Shown here: in pieces, positions 36,770-47,885 of the stretch
Position numbering within the stretch: the stretch's first letter is position 1
Layout: every line of letters starts with the position of its first letter
Source of the DNA: Albugo candida
Taxonomy: Eukaryota; Oomycota; Peronosporomycetes; Albuginales; Albuginaceae
Reading direction: 5' to 3'
Assembly (NCBI GenBank): GCA_905220665.1
Contig: CAJNAR010000007.1
Span: 310,001 to 374,000, forward strand
Length of the DNA: 64,000 nt
Notes under the pieces: model-generated
Databases searched by the model: none
Seen by the model: the letters and a program-made list of their open reading frames with translations, nothing else
What the model was told of the DNA's origin: nothing
Program-made: the position numbers and the translations under genes

Positions 36770-38155
36770 GTCATTGACCGACAATTACGTATGCAAAATA
36801 TGCAATTTCTGACCGGGGTCACCTGCTCACTTCAGAATGCTCAGAATCTGTTGGTGCGACTTCTTATGGGGCTGCCGAAATGATGTGAGGGTGTATTATG
36901 ATCCGATCATTTGAAATTTCTAATCTCTGGCAATATGTTGTTCATCATGCTCACAGACTCAGTCTTATAATATGTGACTGACGTATTTGTACGTTACAAT
37001 TCACAAATGAACGTGTCTAAGCACTCTTTTTGACCCAATTCCTAGATTCGTACTATTCTTACGTTTTTTTATTCGATACGACACACATACCCGCGATACA
37101 TTATGGCTGCATCCTCCAGCGATCTACCGAGTCGTGAAAAAGTTGTTTGGCGACAACTCGTAAGCGATATTGACTTGTGTCTTTGCTCGTTCTCGAACCG
37201 GTCATTTTTGTATCGAAATCGACCTGGCAATATTCCGATTCGACAACTCTACAAAGGTATCGCTTTGAAGTGCTTTCCAACCTTTGCACACGTGTGTACA
37301 CCTGTATTATGGTGATTCGTCCCAAACTTTTATCAAAGCTTCAAGTGCAGCTGACGGGTCGACAGAAATACAAGAAAGCTGAGCAGTCGTCTATAACTTC
37401 AGCTGAAGTTTCTGCATTTATTCGTTTCTCGAGATTGCTCCGTACATCAATAAGTAGTCGTACTCGAACGACAGCTACTTGTTGTACGTCGCAGTATTTG
37501 AGTGGGATCGGTGCTGTCAAGTTGAGAAGAATTTATTGAAGCCGTGAGATAAAAGAGCTCATCACCGTCTTCAGCATGACTGTTCGCTGATGCAAACCTC
37601 TTTGCCGTACGTACTCAATCCACCTTTAAATCAACCAAATTGACTCTACCACTGAATCCATCAAAACATTTCGTGCGTTGATGTCACCTAATATACAAGC
37701 AGGTACGAAAACTCACATAGATGATCGCTCTACACGTGTCCAAGCAAAAGCAAGGGGGCAATTTGTTCGAGCGACATCAAAAAAACGGCGAACAAATTCC
37801 CACAAATGACTGTTTCCAGCGCACTATGAAAACACGACAAAGTCAGAAGTCAATGTCATACGGGCGGCGTGGTGGAGGTGAGTTGTCATGATGTCCACGT
37901 TGAGGCTGATTAAGGCTCCAAGGGAGATAACATGAAGCAGAAACGTGACATCAAATCGCAACAGGTAAAAGCAAAAGAAAACACGAACGGGGCGAAAGAA
38001 GCGAAGAGAGGATCTTTTTTGAGAGCTCAAGTGACACATTTTCTCAGCTTCTGTTCCATATGTTCCGACCGATATTGTCAGCAAAAGCGGTCCGAGGATG
38101 AACAGAACCAAGCTACAAGAAAATTTATACAATTGAGTATATCATAGAAGATTCA
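36757..38155 (+). pseudogene. Duplicated gene remnant, copy D1, product unknown
   Basis: This block aligns with 54,024-55,678. Shared anchors are TCATTGACCGACAATTACGT against TCATCGACCGACGATTACGT at the start, GGCTGCATCCTCCA near 37,105/54,378, AAGCTGAGCAGT near 37,377/54,893, and GAGTATATCATAGAA at the end. Both copies keep a peptide similar to SDIDLCLCSFSNRSFLY (here near 37,160). Frames are open only in pieces (37,103-37,315; 37,177-37,539; 37,932-38,147), so this is either a spliced gene I cannot model or a pseudogene. It starts in the last codons of the C2-domain gene. Confidence 0.5.
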
Positions 38156-38259
38156 GCGTGCGAGAAAAGAAAATCTTGGATCGTATCAGGCTGAAGGGTA
38201 AGGTAAATTATGACGGGTGGCCGGTGGGTTACTTGGGCATTTTGTGTGAGGGGTGATTC

Positions 38260-39237
38260 TATACTTTTTCTTTCTTCTGTCGTGTCGATGTTGATTTTCG
38301 ACGTTATGATATATTTACTGCCCAGTACCCATTTCTCAGTACGCTAGGAAATACACACAGGTTAGTGTCGTGCAAAGCCAATACCAGATTGACCACTTTG
38401 CACTGGTGCGGGGGAAATGTGATGTATAGACTGTCATCATCTTCTTTCCCATGAACTTGCTGGACTGTACCATCCTTTTTTTTTACAGTGCAACCATGCT
38501 TTCTTAGCCATTCTATGATCTGTTTAAAAGGTTCTGCTGGTAGTTCGATCCAACTTTCACCGAAACGGAATTGAACTTTTTGATTTTCCTATACTTGATC
38601 ACCCACTTTGATGGAAGGAAGACGAAAATCGTTTTCAGACTTAAATTTGCGATCTTCAGCATCGTTTGCCTCGCTGTCAAGAGCGTGTTGTATCCCACAG
38701 CTTTTTCTTTCCTGCGTAAATGTATAGATCCCTTTTGGAGCCATTTTTAAGAACTTTTCAGGATCGAGCGTTATTTTGCCGTTCGTCCAGTACGTCATCA
38801 TCCCTTTATTGTTCAATATCTCCATGAGCTTTAAAATTATTGTCCAAGAACCTGTAATAGTACTATCAAAAATTGGCTTCGCGAGTCCTCCGACTTCTGG
38901 ATTATAGTGCTTCTTCCCATTATCACCATTGCCCCGTAGATTTATTCGATACAGTATGTTTCCTATAGTTTCGTCTTCAATCACTTCCTCTTCTATCTCC
39001 ATGTCAGGCCAGCATCGCTTGAATTGAGGTATGGCGCGACTTTCCTCTTCCATGTAGAATTGCATGATATCCATGCCAATTTACCTTTGCTAATCTTACA
39101 CTCGACTCACACTTCCTCGGGTTTTCCATGTCGTTATAACAGTCGAATCACACTCTGTATCCGTCGACGTGATGACGATATACTGATAAGGCTCCAAGCA
39201 AGGCGGTGCAGTACGAAAGTGGTGGATAGATCTTCAT
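38260..39237 (-). pseudogene. Secreted-protein gene, copy A (broken by frameshifts)
   Basis: The ATG at 39,237 begins MKIYPPLSY followed by a hydrophobic stretch (TALLGALSVY), a signal-peptide pattern. The paralogue at 63,680 has the same start (MKIYPSLSY). The main open part (39,074-38,589, 161 codons) aligns with the second copy: QFYMEEES against QFYMGGES, HYNPE in both, FLKMAPKGIYTFTQ against MAPKGIYLFTQ. Breaks are a TGA near residue 30, a 2-bp deletion relative to the other copy near 39,074, and a TAG after GDQV near 38,590. The downstream part (LPAEPFKQIIEWLRKHG) continues in frame after that TAG. Family not recognised. If intact elsewhere it would be a secreted, possibly effector-like, protein. 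Confidence 0.65.
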
Positions 39238-39905
39238 TGTGTTCGCTGTTGATGGAATATTGAATTGTGATGACCTTTTAGCTGAATGCAAATTGGTACA
39301 ATCCACCACCACTCAATATGGTGCAACTCCCCTAGAATCAACATTTTTTGACCAAATTCAAAGTCTATCAGACACCTGGATTGGAAAGCTTTGTCAGGTT
39401 TTTTTGCACCAAACGATAGCTTTTGAAGTGCGAAACATTTTGTTGCAAGCAGATTCTGCATATCTTTTTTTTCATGGTGCTGGTACGCTTCAAATTTTGA
39501 CCTTTTTGCATGTTTTTTAAAATCGGCAGGATTTGAAACACCCCCGTGTGAAAGGTCGTACGCTGTTCAATTTTTTTTTGTGGCTGGAATGAAAGGAATC
39601 AAGGCAGCAAGGTATTCAAACAAAAGAGGAATCTCTATGTACAGTTTTTGGCCTGGGATGAGAGGAGATAGGGCATGGGAGGGGTAGAAAAAACGAGGAA
39701 TGGCGATGATGTATATATGGCAGAGTCATAAGGAAATCCAAAAAAAGAAGCTCAAACACCTGTTAACACATTGATATGCCTGCAGAAATCAATCGTTGAC
39801 GTGTAGACGTCGGTGCAATTTCATCTTCCGTCTGTCCCGCTCAACATTCTCCGCCTCACCACCAGCCTTGCCTTTGCTACACATTTCGATGTATCGCCAG
39901 GATGT

Positions 39906-41870
39906 TCAAGCGTACTTCCAAATCTCCTTTATGCTCACTCCAACGAGGATACCAGGGAGCCTCTCCCAAAGCGAGGTGAAATTATAATTACATTGGTTCC
40001 GCGCTGCTCTCTTGGCGGCTCCCCAGTACCTCTCGGTGAAGTTGCAGTCACAGTGGAATTTGGGGTAATATTCAATAATGTGTCCTGCCTTCTTCACCTC
40101 CATCTCCAGGGCTGAATCCTGCTCAGCGAAATCGGATTGAATCATCAAGGCATGCCTCCAGCAACAGTCCTTTGCTAGAGGCAATGCCTTGGAATGGCAA
40201 TCCAGATTCCAATTTATGTTGTGAGGAGGCCCGATCCCTCTTCCCTTCAGCACCTGTGAGAGAGCAGCTTCAGTTGTGGGATTGCATAAGTGAGATCCTG
40301 AAAGCACAGAGAAGAAAGCTTACCATCTCGATGCCCTTAAAGTAATCTCTAACTCTGTTGTGGGTAAACCACATGGATTGCCAGCTTTTTTGGTAGTAGA
40401 TGATGTACCATCAATCTTTGTACTGGTATATTTTCTCCTTCTTGGGCTTGAGAGTCATCCTTCCAGCCACCAGAGCGTTGAGAGAAACCGCCTGATGATT
40501 GGAGGATTGGTCGAAAGAAAAAAGTCCTGTGGAAGAAAAAATCAATCTTTAGTTCCAACTAGAAATGTGAAACAAGAAATTTGAGAAAATCACCAATACA
40601 TCCTGGATGAAGAATGTTGAAAATGGGGATGGCCTTCTCATTGAGTTTCCTTACCATGTCTTCACTTTTCCACCAACCATCTCTGTTCTTGCCTGCCTTG
40701 ATGATCTCTCTGGCTGATGAGAAGTGAGCCCATTCTCCCTCGCTTGCTGATCAGTGACTTTCTTGGGACCATGGCACGGGCACACAAAGTCGCTATTCAT
40801 GATTGACCCTACTGTTCCTTTCTTCTTAATCCAAACTGCCTTCTTCTACCCAGAACTCCTCTCTTCCATCGTTTCCATCGTTGCTGTAGAAGGTAGACTC
40901 ATCATGCGTCACTTGCACATGCTTGTTGTCCCACCTTGTCCTCCACCAGCACATCCATCTTCTTTTTGTACTCAATTATCCTCTTTGACCAACCGGTCTC
41001 TATGCTTCACCACATCCTCCCTCTCATGACCGTTCATATACAGCTGCTTTCCCATTTTCTTTTTTTTAAATCCCCAGATCTTCAGGTACTTGACAGTGGT
41101 CAAGTAGCTGATCTTCTGCTACTTCTCTCCCAGGAACTTTGGGAAAATGCTGTTTTGGAGGACCATCTGGAGCTCTTTGGGCGATCTTTCATTGAGCTTC
41201 CTCCTTCTCATCCATGAAAGGCACTCCCTATTGATATCAAGGTCTGCCAGCATCTCTCTATTTTTTTGAATGTCGGCCTTGCTGATGAGTTGGAGAGGCT
41301 TTGGTGACCAAGTACCGATCTGCCGAAAGCCCAAAGTTCCTGCATGCCCAGTCTGACGTTTTGTGCAGTTTGTCGTTGGCTGCAGTAGCTGACGCTTCCT
41401 TCTTTCTCATGCCCAGGTAAAGCCGTCCTTCCAGATATGGAAGATGGCCATAAGTCTCAAAACAAGATAAGGTGGGAATTTTCCCCAGCTGCTTTTCTGG
41501 TTCTGTATACTTTTCAGCCCTTCCTTCAAACAATTAATGGCCTCTTCCATCCTATATTCTTCTTCTCCCTCTTCTCCCTGCTGCTCACTACTCTCATCTT
41601 CCGATGCAATGGACAGCTCCTTTCTTATAGGTAGAAGATCTCTTCTTCTTCCCCTTCTTTTCCTTTTCTAGCTGAGCCTAGACAGCAGCAATTCTCTTTA
41701 GTAGCTGAGCTGAGTTTGTTTCCAGCCAGTCTTCTTCCTCTTTACCTTCATCTTCCCCCTTCCTTCCTCTTCCTCTTTTTCCTATCCACTCCAGTCTGAC
41801 ATGAGGCTCTGACAGTCGAGATCCTCTGCTGCCTGCACCTCTTCCTGCTGTTGTTTCTGTGCCTGGAGCT
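39906..41870 (-). pseudogene. DDE (DDE_3-like) transposase remnant
   Basis: Minus-strand frames open in pieces. From the 5' side come the Glu/Asp-rich N-terminal part (41,870-41,550), LYLGMRKKEASATAAND (near 41,430), a VGSIMNSDFVCPCHGPKK block (near 40,790) resembling the second conserved strand, and the frame 40,307-39,906. That frame has HIIEYYPKFHCDCNF, then TERYWGAAKR, equivalent to the 'LNPIExxWG' motif of Tc1/mariner-type DDE enzymes; the Glu (codon at about 40,034) would be the third catalytic acid. Stop codons and frame changes break the ORF, so it should be inactive. Related genes are common in fungi and oomycetes. Confidence 0.65.
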
Positions 41871-41873
41871 GCC

Positions 41874-42460
41874 TTTTCTTTGTCAAAGATTTCATCACAC
41901 TGTTTATCTGGTTCTTTAACTACCTTCCTTATCCCATCATGAGCCCCTGACCGTGTGAATATCACTTAGGTCTGACTTCAAACCTAGGGAGGCAGATATT
42001 TTCCAAGCTTATTGCTTGGGTGGGCTCAAACCGCTGCCCACACTGCCGGGGATCGAACTAACGACCTCCGGCAGGGGGTCCGTGCGCTCAAACTGAAAAC
42101 CGACTGAGCTGGGTACGGGAACCCCGTCGGGGGGCTTAGCGGATAGTACACATAAGTTCCGACCGTGTGTACCCCGGTTCGAATCCCGGTGGTGGCAAAA
42201 GGGCTACGATGGGGCCCCTCGGCGGAGGCAAAGATTCCTCCACGTAAATATCAATCTACTCAATGAAGATATGGACGTGTCAAGACCGCTGGCAACTACA
42301 CCAGAATATAACTGCACAGGAGTTGGACCGGGCTCTTCAGAGCGTTACACACTAGTGATCAGAATAGAGTAGATAACCACCAAACTGTAATATCAGAAAG
42401 GTGTCTAAATAAAAGTACTACGGGCGTACACCCTTCACTAAACTGAGATGGGTACGGGCC
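41874..42460 (-). mobile_element. tRNA-derived SINE (outer), interrupted by a second SINE
   Basis: The element sits between an 11-bp imperfect target duplication, CTGGAGCTGCC (41,863-41,873) and CTGAAGCTGCC (42,461-42,471). Removing it restores the alignment with transposon copy 1 near position 620. Read on the minus strand, it begins GGCCCGTACCCA and has a tRNA-like head with A box AGCTCAGTCGG (complement of 42,100-42,110) and B box GTTCGATCCC (complement of 42,049-42,058). It ends with an A-rich tail, GACAAAGAAAA. Without the inner SINE it is about 248 bp long. Its terminal sequence matches the end of the LINE at 56,098. Confidence 0.75.
42120..42448 (+). mobile_element. tRNA-derived SINE (inner), inserted in the outer SINE
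   Basis: Flanked by a perfect 10-bp repeat TGGGTACGGG (42,110-42,119 and 42,449-42,458), it splits the 5' tRNA head of the outer SINE. On the plus strand it has an A box TTAGCGGATAGT (42,136-42,147) and B box GGTTCGAATCCC (42,176-42,187) within a tRNA-like fold of about 70 nt. A 260-nt body follows. It lacks a poly-A tail and its 3' end differs from the outer SINE's, so it belongs to another family. Confidence 0.7.
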
Positions 42461-42819
42461 CTGAAGCTGCCTCTTCTTGTTGCTGGCTTGGTGCAAGTTA
42501 GCTTTCTTTTTTTGGGAGAAGCCATTATAAATGGTTTAGTTCGATAACACGCGCAGACCCTTACCAACTTTAATCAAATTTACATTCTTATTTTTAAAAA
42601 TTAACTTTAATAATGTTTGGAATAATTTAAATTTCAAAAAATTTAAATTTAAATGAACATATTCGAGAAAAAAAGCTTCGGTTGAATCACAAAACTCCTT
42701 GGATTTGTTAGGAATTTTTTGCCTGAAATTGAAACAAAAAAAAAATTGCTGGTTTTCGAGGAGTTGCACCATATTCAACTTGGGGGTACGCTATACCTGT
42801 ATGAGTATTTACAAGAAAA

Positions 42820-43145
42820 AGTTGCACACCTCGCATCTTAAACAATTTGTTAACGTTCCCAAAGTACCGATCACGTGCTTTGTGAGCATGGAAGCGTACC
42901 TAAACCATGCAGGCGCGACACATAGGTGTACAATACCGTAATAGTATTCTTAGCCTCGTTTGATGAACGGATTTTTTGAATCCGAATTGTGCTCTGTCTG
43001 ATTAAGTAAATACGTAAGGTTGCACGTCTCGCGGTGTGAACATGTAGGCGACGTTCCCAAAGCTACTATCACGTTCTTTATAGCATGAAGCGAGCCTAAG
43101 CGTAAAATGCAGGTTACACACATAGGTGTTTGATAGTGTGATCTT
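42820..43145. repeat. Diverged direct repeat, two units of about 125 bp
   Basis: Unit 1 (about 42,820-42,945) and unit 2 (about 43,016-43,140) share, in order, GTTGCAC, CTCGC, ACGTTCCCAAAG, ATCACGT, AGCATG, AAGCG, CCTAA, ATGCAGG and CACATAGGTGT. They are separated by about 70 bp of AT-rich DNA. I see no ORF. The function is unknown; it may be a fragment of another dispersed repeat. Confidence 0.7.
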
Positions 43146-43675
43146 TTCTTTTTTTGGGTTTATCAACTTAAAAAGCCTAATCAATAAACAGCTCAGCTTC
43201 TGAAAAGGCAATGCTTGATGGAAGGTAGCGTTTTTCGACCTGACGGACTCGTGTGTCCGCAGAATGTTCGGCACAAATAGGAGAACTCAATATGCCAAAT
43301 TCTCGGTTGATGGATGTCCAGATATGCGCTCATTTGAAGAGAAGAGAGAAGAGTCGTAGTCCGATATTTTGCGATTGCAGACATGTGCCACCCATGCGAT
43401 CCTGCTTAGATTTCAATCGATCGGAAGCCGAATGTAATCTGAGTACATCATTAGGTTGTACTGTCAATAAAGTATCGTCATTCAATGGTATCTATTATGC
43501 TGAAAAGGTGCGACTAGTGATGTCGAAAGATCGCGATCCTTGGAATGGATATAGCGCCTCTTAGTAATCTACGAAGATTGTAGGAAAAGGAAAGAAGTGA
43601 TAATAGGATCATAAGCTTTAAAGAAAACAGTTTCTCATTTACCTCACACTGATCAAGCAGCATGGAAAAACAACA

Positions 43676-43690
43676 GGTTATGAGCCCAAG
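43676..43690 (+). promoter_or_regulatory. Primer-binding site matching the initiator tRNA anticodon arm
   Basis: GGTTATGAGCCCAAG directly follows the left LTR. It is complementary to the CUCAUAA anticodon loop and stem region of initiator tRNA-Met. Drosophila copia uses the same internal half-tRNA priming, rather than the tRNA 3' end. The match to the host tRNA itself cannot be checked here. Confidence 0.65.
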
Positions 43691-43719
43691 CCCCCCGGAA
43701 GACCCTCCAGCAGCTCCAC

Positions 43720-44865
43720 TATGCGCACACGATGATACGACAAGTGTTAGCGTGGCGATCTCTCAATCAAGTGAGCACGGGCCTCTGACCATGGTGTAGG
43801 TCGTCTGAACAGACTGGAGAAACTCATTGGGAATTTAATGCGCTATATGGCACGGGAACGCGCAGAGCGTACTCAGATGCCTCACGCAGAATCAGGATCC
43901 GGAAACGATAGTGGTTTGAGCTTCTTCAGCCAGTTCTTGGGTGCTCGAAAACAACGACCAGAACTGAAGCGCTTAGTGAAGCTATGGGGGTATAGATGCC
44001 TTTTGCTTCACCGCAACCCCGAGTGCAGCAGCAACAGTTTTTCCCAACAGTTCAGCCTACGCCGTAAGCACATATGCAGGCGTTCAGCAGTGTTCTTCCC
44101 AGCAGAACTTTGGGATCAAGATGCCGACCGTTAAAGAATATGAAGCTTCCGATCTCGCGTTTTACTGGAAAAGAAGAATACAGAGGACTTGGAGCTGGAT
44201 TCAAAGACCGGGGATTGCAGTTCCTAGACGAGCTTGGTGCAGCCCAGCAACTTAGTGGTGGAGAATGACCTAAAGAGTTCAAGATGAGGGCACTTAATCG
44301 ATCAATATCTTGGTGGAAGTGTAAGGAAACACTTCAACAAGATGAAACGGATCTGGACATCAGAATTACCAACGATTGAACATCTGATGAAATAGATGTT
44401 GGAGGTCTACGACAGAGAAATTACTGTGGAGCAAGCCACGCGGTTGATGCGGGCGAGGAAAGAAAATGATCGCTCCTGGACGGAACACTACCAATACTTT
44501 GGGTGAGGTTGCAAGTTCGGTGAATCTTCCAGACAACTTTGTTCTTCAGTATATTTGCGAAGGGGCACCGTCAGAGTTGAAGCGATCAATGTAGTCAAAG
44601 ACTCGACCGCCGCCGTACTGACCATTTCAAGCAGGCATGGGAGATGGCAGACTTTGACGCGATATTCAATCATGGTACAAGCGCGAATGCGGTTAGTGTG
44701 GGCAGACAATCTACTGAAGGCTATAATTATTCTCGGAGTTTGGACGCTGCGATAAAGCCAGTGGCACTTGGAGATGGAAAGCGATGTTGGGGTTGCAATC
44801 AAGTCGGCCATACCAAGCGAGAATGTCCAAAAAAGCCAACGGAAATCAAGCGTCGTTCGCTTTGA
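43720..44865 (+). pseudogene. Ty1/copia gag remnant
   Basis: Plus-strand frames carry gag-like helical pieces (KLPISRFTGKEEYRGLG near 44,140) and end in a zinc knuckle CWGCNQVGHTKREC (CX2CX4HX4C, about 44,784-44,826), which in copia elements packages RNA. Frame changes and stops break the reading frame. Confidence 0.65.
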
Positions 44866-47760
44866 GTGCCAACGTCAGTCAAAGTGGTCAAAATCGGACC
44901 TGGATTTTAGTTAGTGGCGTGAGTAGACACCTGGTGATGGATGACACCATTCTCGCTGATGCGGTAGACTGCTCCGACGAATGCAACGTTGCATATGGAC
45001 AGTCGATTAAGGTCACGAAGGTTGGTCAAGTTACGCTGAGTGCTATCGTGGATGGGACCGCGCATGTGGTCACTTTAAGTGAAGCCTATTACGCTAAAGC
45101 CCTTGCGCATAACTTGTTTTCAAAATGCAAGTTTTGAAGAGAAAGGAGTTGCTCTGAGCTACGAAAACGGAAGGCGGTACCTAAAGCGTGTCAGAGACGG
45201 AGCACGAGTCTTTGAAGTTGAAGAAGAAACAGCGTGCTGGTAGTAAACACTCAGAGTGAAGGTACATCATCTACTAGGATTAAGGTCGTGTATGCCACTC
45301 TACAGGCTGCTAGTTCTAAAGTCGACACCATGGGTCGAGTAAAATGCACGTTATTGCAGCTACACAATCGTCCTGGACATCTCATGTACGACACGGTCGA
45401 ATAAATGGACGACAGTGCAGGCTTGGGAATTGAGCTAGTCGACCGAACTCAACCAAAATGTCTTACATGTGCTCAAGGCAAGTAGTCGAAGAATTCGCAG
45501 TCCAAGAAAGATAATGGCGCGCATTCACCAATTGATCAAATTGGTGGAATTATCTGCAGTGACCTTAGAGGTCCAATGGCGCCACTGGACCGAAACGGAA
45601 ACCGATACATGATCAACAAAGTTGATCACGTATCAAACTACTGTAGAGTTCTCATTGCGCGGAAGAAAAATCTTGCTGCCCAGATGTTTGAGCATTTTTT
45701 GACGTTTTCGAGCGCGCTTTTGAGTGAAAGGTCCACATTTTAAGGACAGTGGCGGAGGCGAATATCACAATGTCGATATGTTTTGCAAGTCGACTGGGGT
45801 AATATGACAAATAAGTGAAGCCAATAACCAAGCATCCAACGGAAAGGTGGAGTGCATGCATATGACTGTGCTCAATATGGCGCGATGCGTGTTATTCGCA
45901 AGTGGATTACTGTTACACTTCTGGGGTAATGCAGTGTAGTACGCCGAGTATATTCTAAGTATTAGCCCGAGCAGCTCGAATTCAAATCGAGTGTCGCCGC
46001 TTAAAATACTGACGGGAAAGAAACCAAGTATTTTTGACATAGTGGTGTTTGGAAGTCCGTGTGCTATGTATCGCGACCCGGGACGAAAGCGTGGAAGCCA
46101 CGGTTGGAGTAATTGTCGGAAAGCACGACGAGACTAAGGGGTCCAAGTGTACCTTCCCCACGAGTAGTTGGTAGTGACAACGCAATACGTCAAGAGTACT
46201 GAGGATGCCGCTGAACTGAAGGAGCTACAAGCGATCGGAAGAAAGGTTTCAAGGCGCGGGAATCGCGGGAGAAAGGGCGCTACTACTTCCAACACAACTG
46301 GAAATGATGATGCTGACCATAGAGAAGAAAAGAGACCTAGAAAGCGTATGACTCCTCGAAACATGGGCGCGAAACGCGTTCCGATGGCGATGGCTCGTGT
46401 GATTGGAGATCCGATCTCATAACGGGAATCAATACAGTCTGTAGAGGCGAAGAAGTGGCGTGATACGATGCGCTCGGAAATCGAATCCCTGAAGGCAAAC
46501 GGTACATGGGGGCTGATAATTCGCCCGCCTGGTCAAAAGATATTGCATTCCAAGTGGTTTGTCAAAACCAAGAAGCACGCAGATGGAACTCTTGAAGGAT
46601 TTAGGGCGAGACTTGTGGCATGCGGTAACGAGCAAGCATTTGAAATGGATTCCACGTTAACATTCAGCGCTGTGATGGACATGACGACTGCAAAAGTCGT
46701 TCTAGCTCTTGCACGAGTATGGCTCGGCACGGCGATTTCCCAAACGCTTACGTAATAGCCGGAAAAGAAGCAGGGTGGCGGATCGGCGATAGCGCTAGTG
46801 GGAGTCTACGTGGACGACTTGCTGGTTATCGGAACAAGCTTCAGCTAAGTAGATCAATTTATCAAGGACATGCGTGTGCTTGAGGTGAAAGATCTCGGAG
46901 AGGTGACCAAGTTTCTTTTGGCATTGAAATAAAGTACGAAGACGATGAGGGTTATCAACTTGAACAAGCGCAGAGTATTCGCATATTTCTCATTAAACTT
47001 CATTTGGAGCAGGATAACCCGGCGCGCACACCTATTGGGGAGGAACAAGATGGCGAGGATGAGGGTGAATTATTACCAATTGGTAATGTCGGCACGGCTG
47101 AGCACCCAACCGTCAAAATGCTCCATTCAATAATTGGAAGTCTGTCATGGCTGGCTCGTTGTACGAGACCGGACATTGCGTTCGCGGTGCATCGAGCCAG
47201 CCGACGTGGACACGCTCCACGAGAATTCGATTGGCGGTGGACAAAGAGAATTGCTCGCTATCTGAAGGGTACTATTGACCTAAACTTACAACTAAAAGGA
47301 ACAGCCACAAAGGATAAATCGCCAACGATTAGGCTGGAAAGCTACAGTGACGTAGATTATGAAGCGAATCGTACGGACCGCAAATCTGTCAGTGAAGATG
47401 TCCTTTGTCTTAATGGAATGATTATTGGATGGATGTGTCGATTTCAACAAGTGAGCGTGGCTCTATCCACGAAGGATGCTGAGTTCTTGGCAGCTTCGAT
47501 GGTGACAACTGATTTGTTAGGACTGAAGGAGTTGCTAGGAGTTGCTAGGAGAAATTGGAGTGCATGTGGTCAAACCGATGGTGATGCACGTGGATAATCA
47601 AGCTGCGATAAGGCACATTCAAGGAGAATATAGCGCAGGTAGGGCTCAACATATCGCGGTGCGACTCAAGTTTATCAAGGATTAAGGAAGTGATCAAGGT
47701 GGACTACTGTGAGTCACGTTTCATGCGAGCTGACATTCTCAACAAGACGTTTTCCACGCC
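44866..47760 (+). pseudogene. Ty1/copia pol remnant (protease, integrase, RT, RNase H)
   Basis: In order: a protease site WILVSGVSRHLV (about 44,900), where the usual catalytic Asp of D-S/T-G is Val; the integrase zinc region LHNRPGHLMYD...CLTCAQGK (45,360-45,485); the integrase core with CSDLRGPM and NNQASNGKVE (45,560-45,850); RT with WFVKTKKHADGTLEGFRARLVA (46,555-46,620) and the catalytic YVDDLLV (about 46,808); RNase H with CTRPDIAFAVHRAS (47,160), YSDVDYE and ALSTKDAEF. Part of RT between about 46,750 and 46,790 seems missing, and many stops occur. The element cannot encode its own enzymes. Confidence 0.8.
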
Positions 47761-47885
47761 ACGGCTCAATGAGCTACGCAAGCTAGTCTCACTGGTGTGA
47801 TGACATATCGGGAAGGAATGTTGAAAAGATGCGAGTAGTGATGTCGAAAGATCTCACACTGATCAAGCAGCATGGACAAACAACA

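Larger units (their letters stand above)
39319..42771 (-). mobile_element. Tc1/mariner-like DNA transposon, copy 2, with nested SINEs
   Basis: The ends are perfect 12-bp inverted repeats, TGGTGCAACTCC at 39,319-39,330 and its complement at 42,760-42,771, each next to TA (39,317-39,318 and 42,772-42,773). Weaker inverted similarity extends about 30 bp further in. A TA duplication is the hallmark of Tc1/mariner elements, and the transposase inside has the matching DDE type. Outside, the left flank (CCACCACCACTCAATA) and right flank (GTATGAGTATTT) both match the second copy of the segmental duplication near 63,730-63,855. That copy lacks the transposon, so it is an empty site. A 587-bp SINE pair interrupts the 5' part. 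Confidence 0.75.
43498..47885 (+). mobile_element. Decayed Ty1/copia LTR retrotransposon
   Basis: The left LTR is 43,498-43,675, starting TGCTGAAAAGG and ending CAACA. The right LTR is 47,819-47,885, starting TGTTGAAAAGA right after a polypurine tract GGGAAGGAA. It ends CAACA and lacks about 110 bp of the middle. A primer-binding site lies directly after the left LTR. Inside, gag, protease, integrase, reverse transcriptase and RNase H remnants follow in copia order, in several frames. No matching 5-bp target duplication is seen (TATTA before, CATTC after). Confidence 0.85.
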
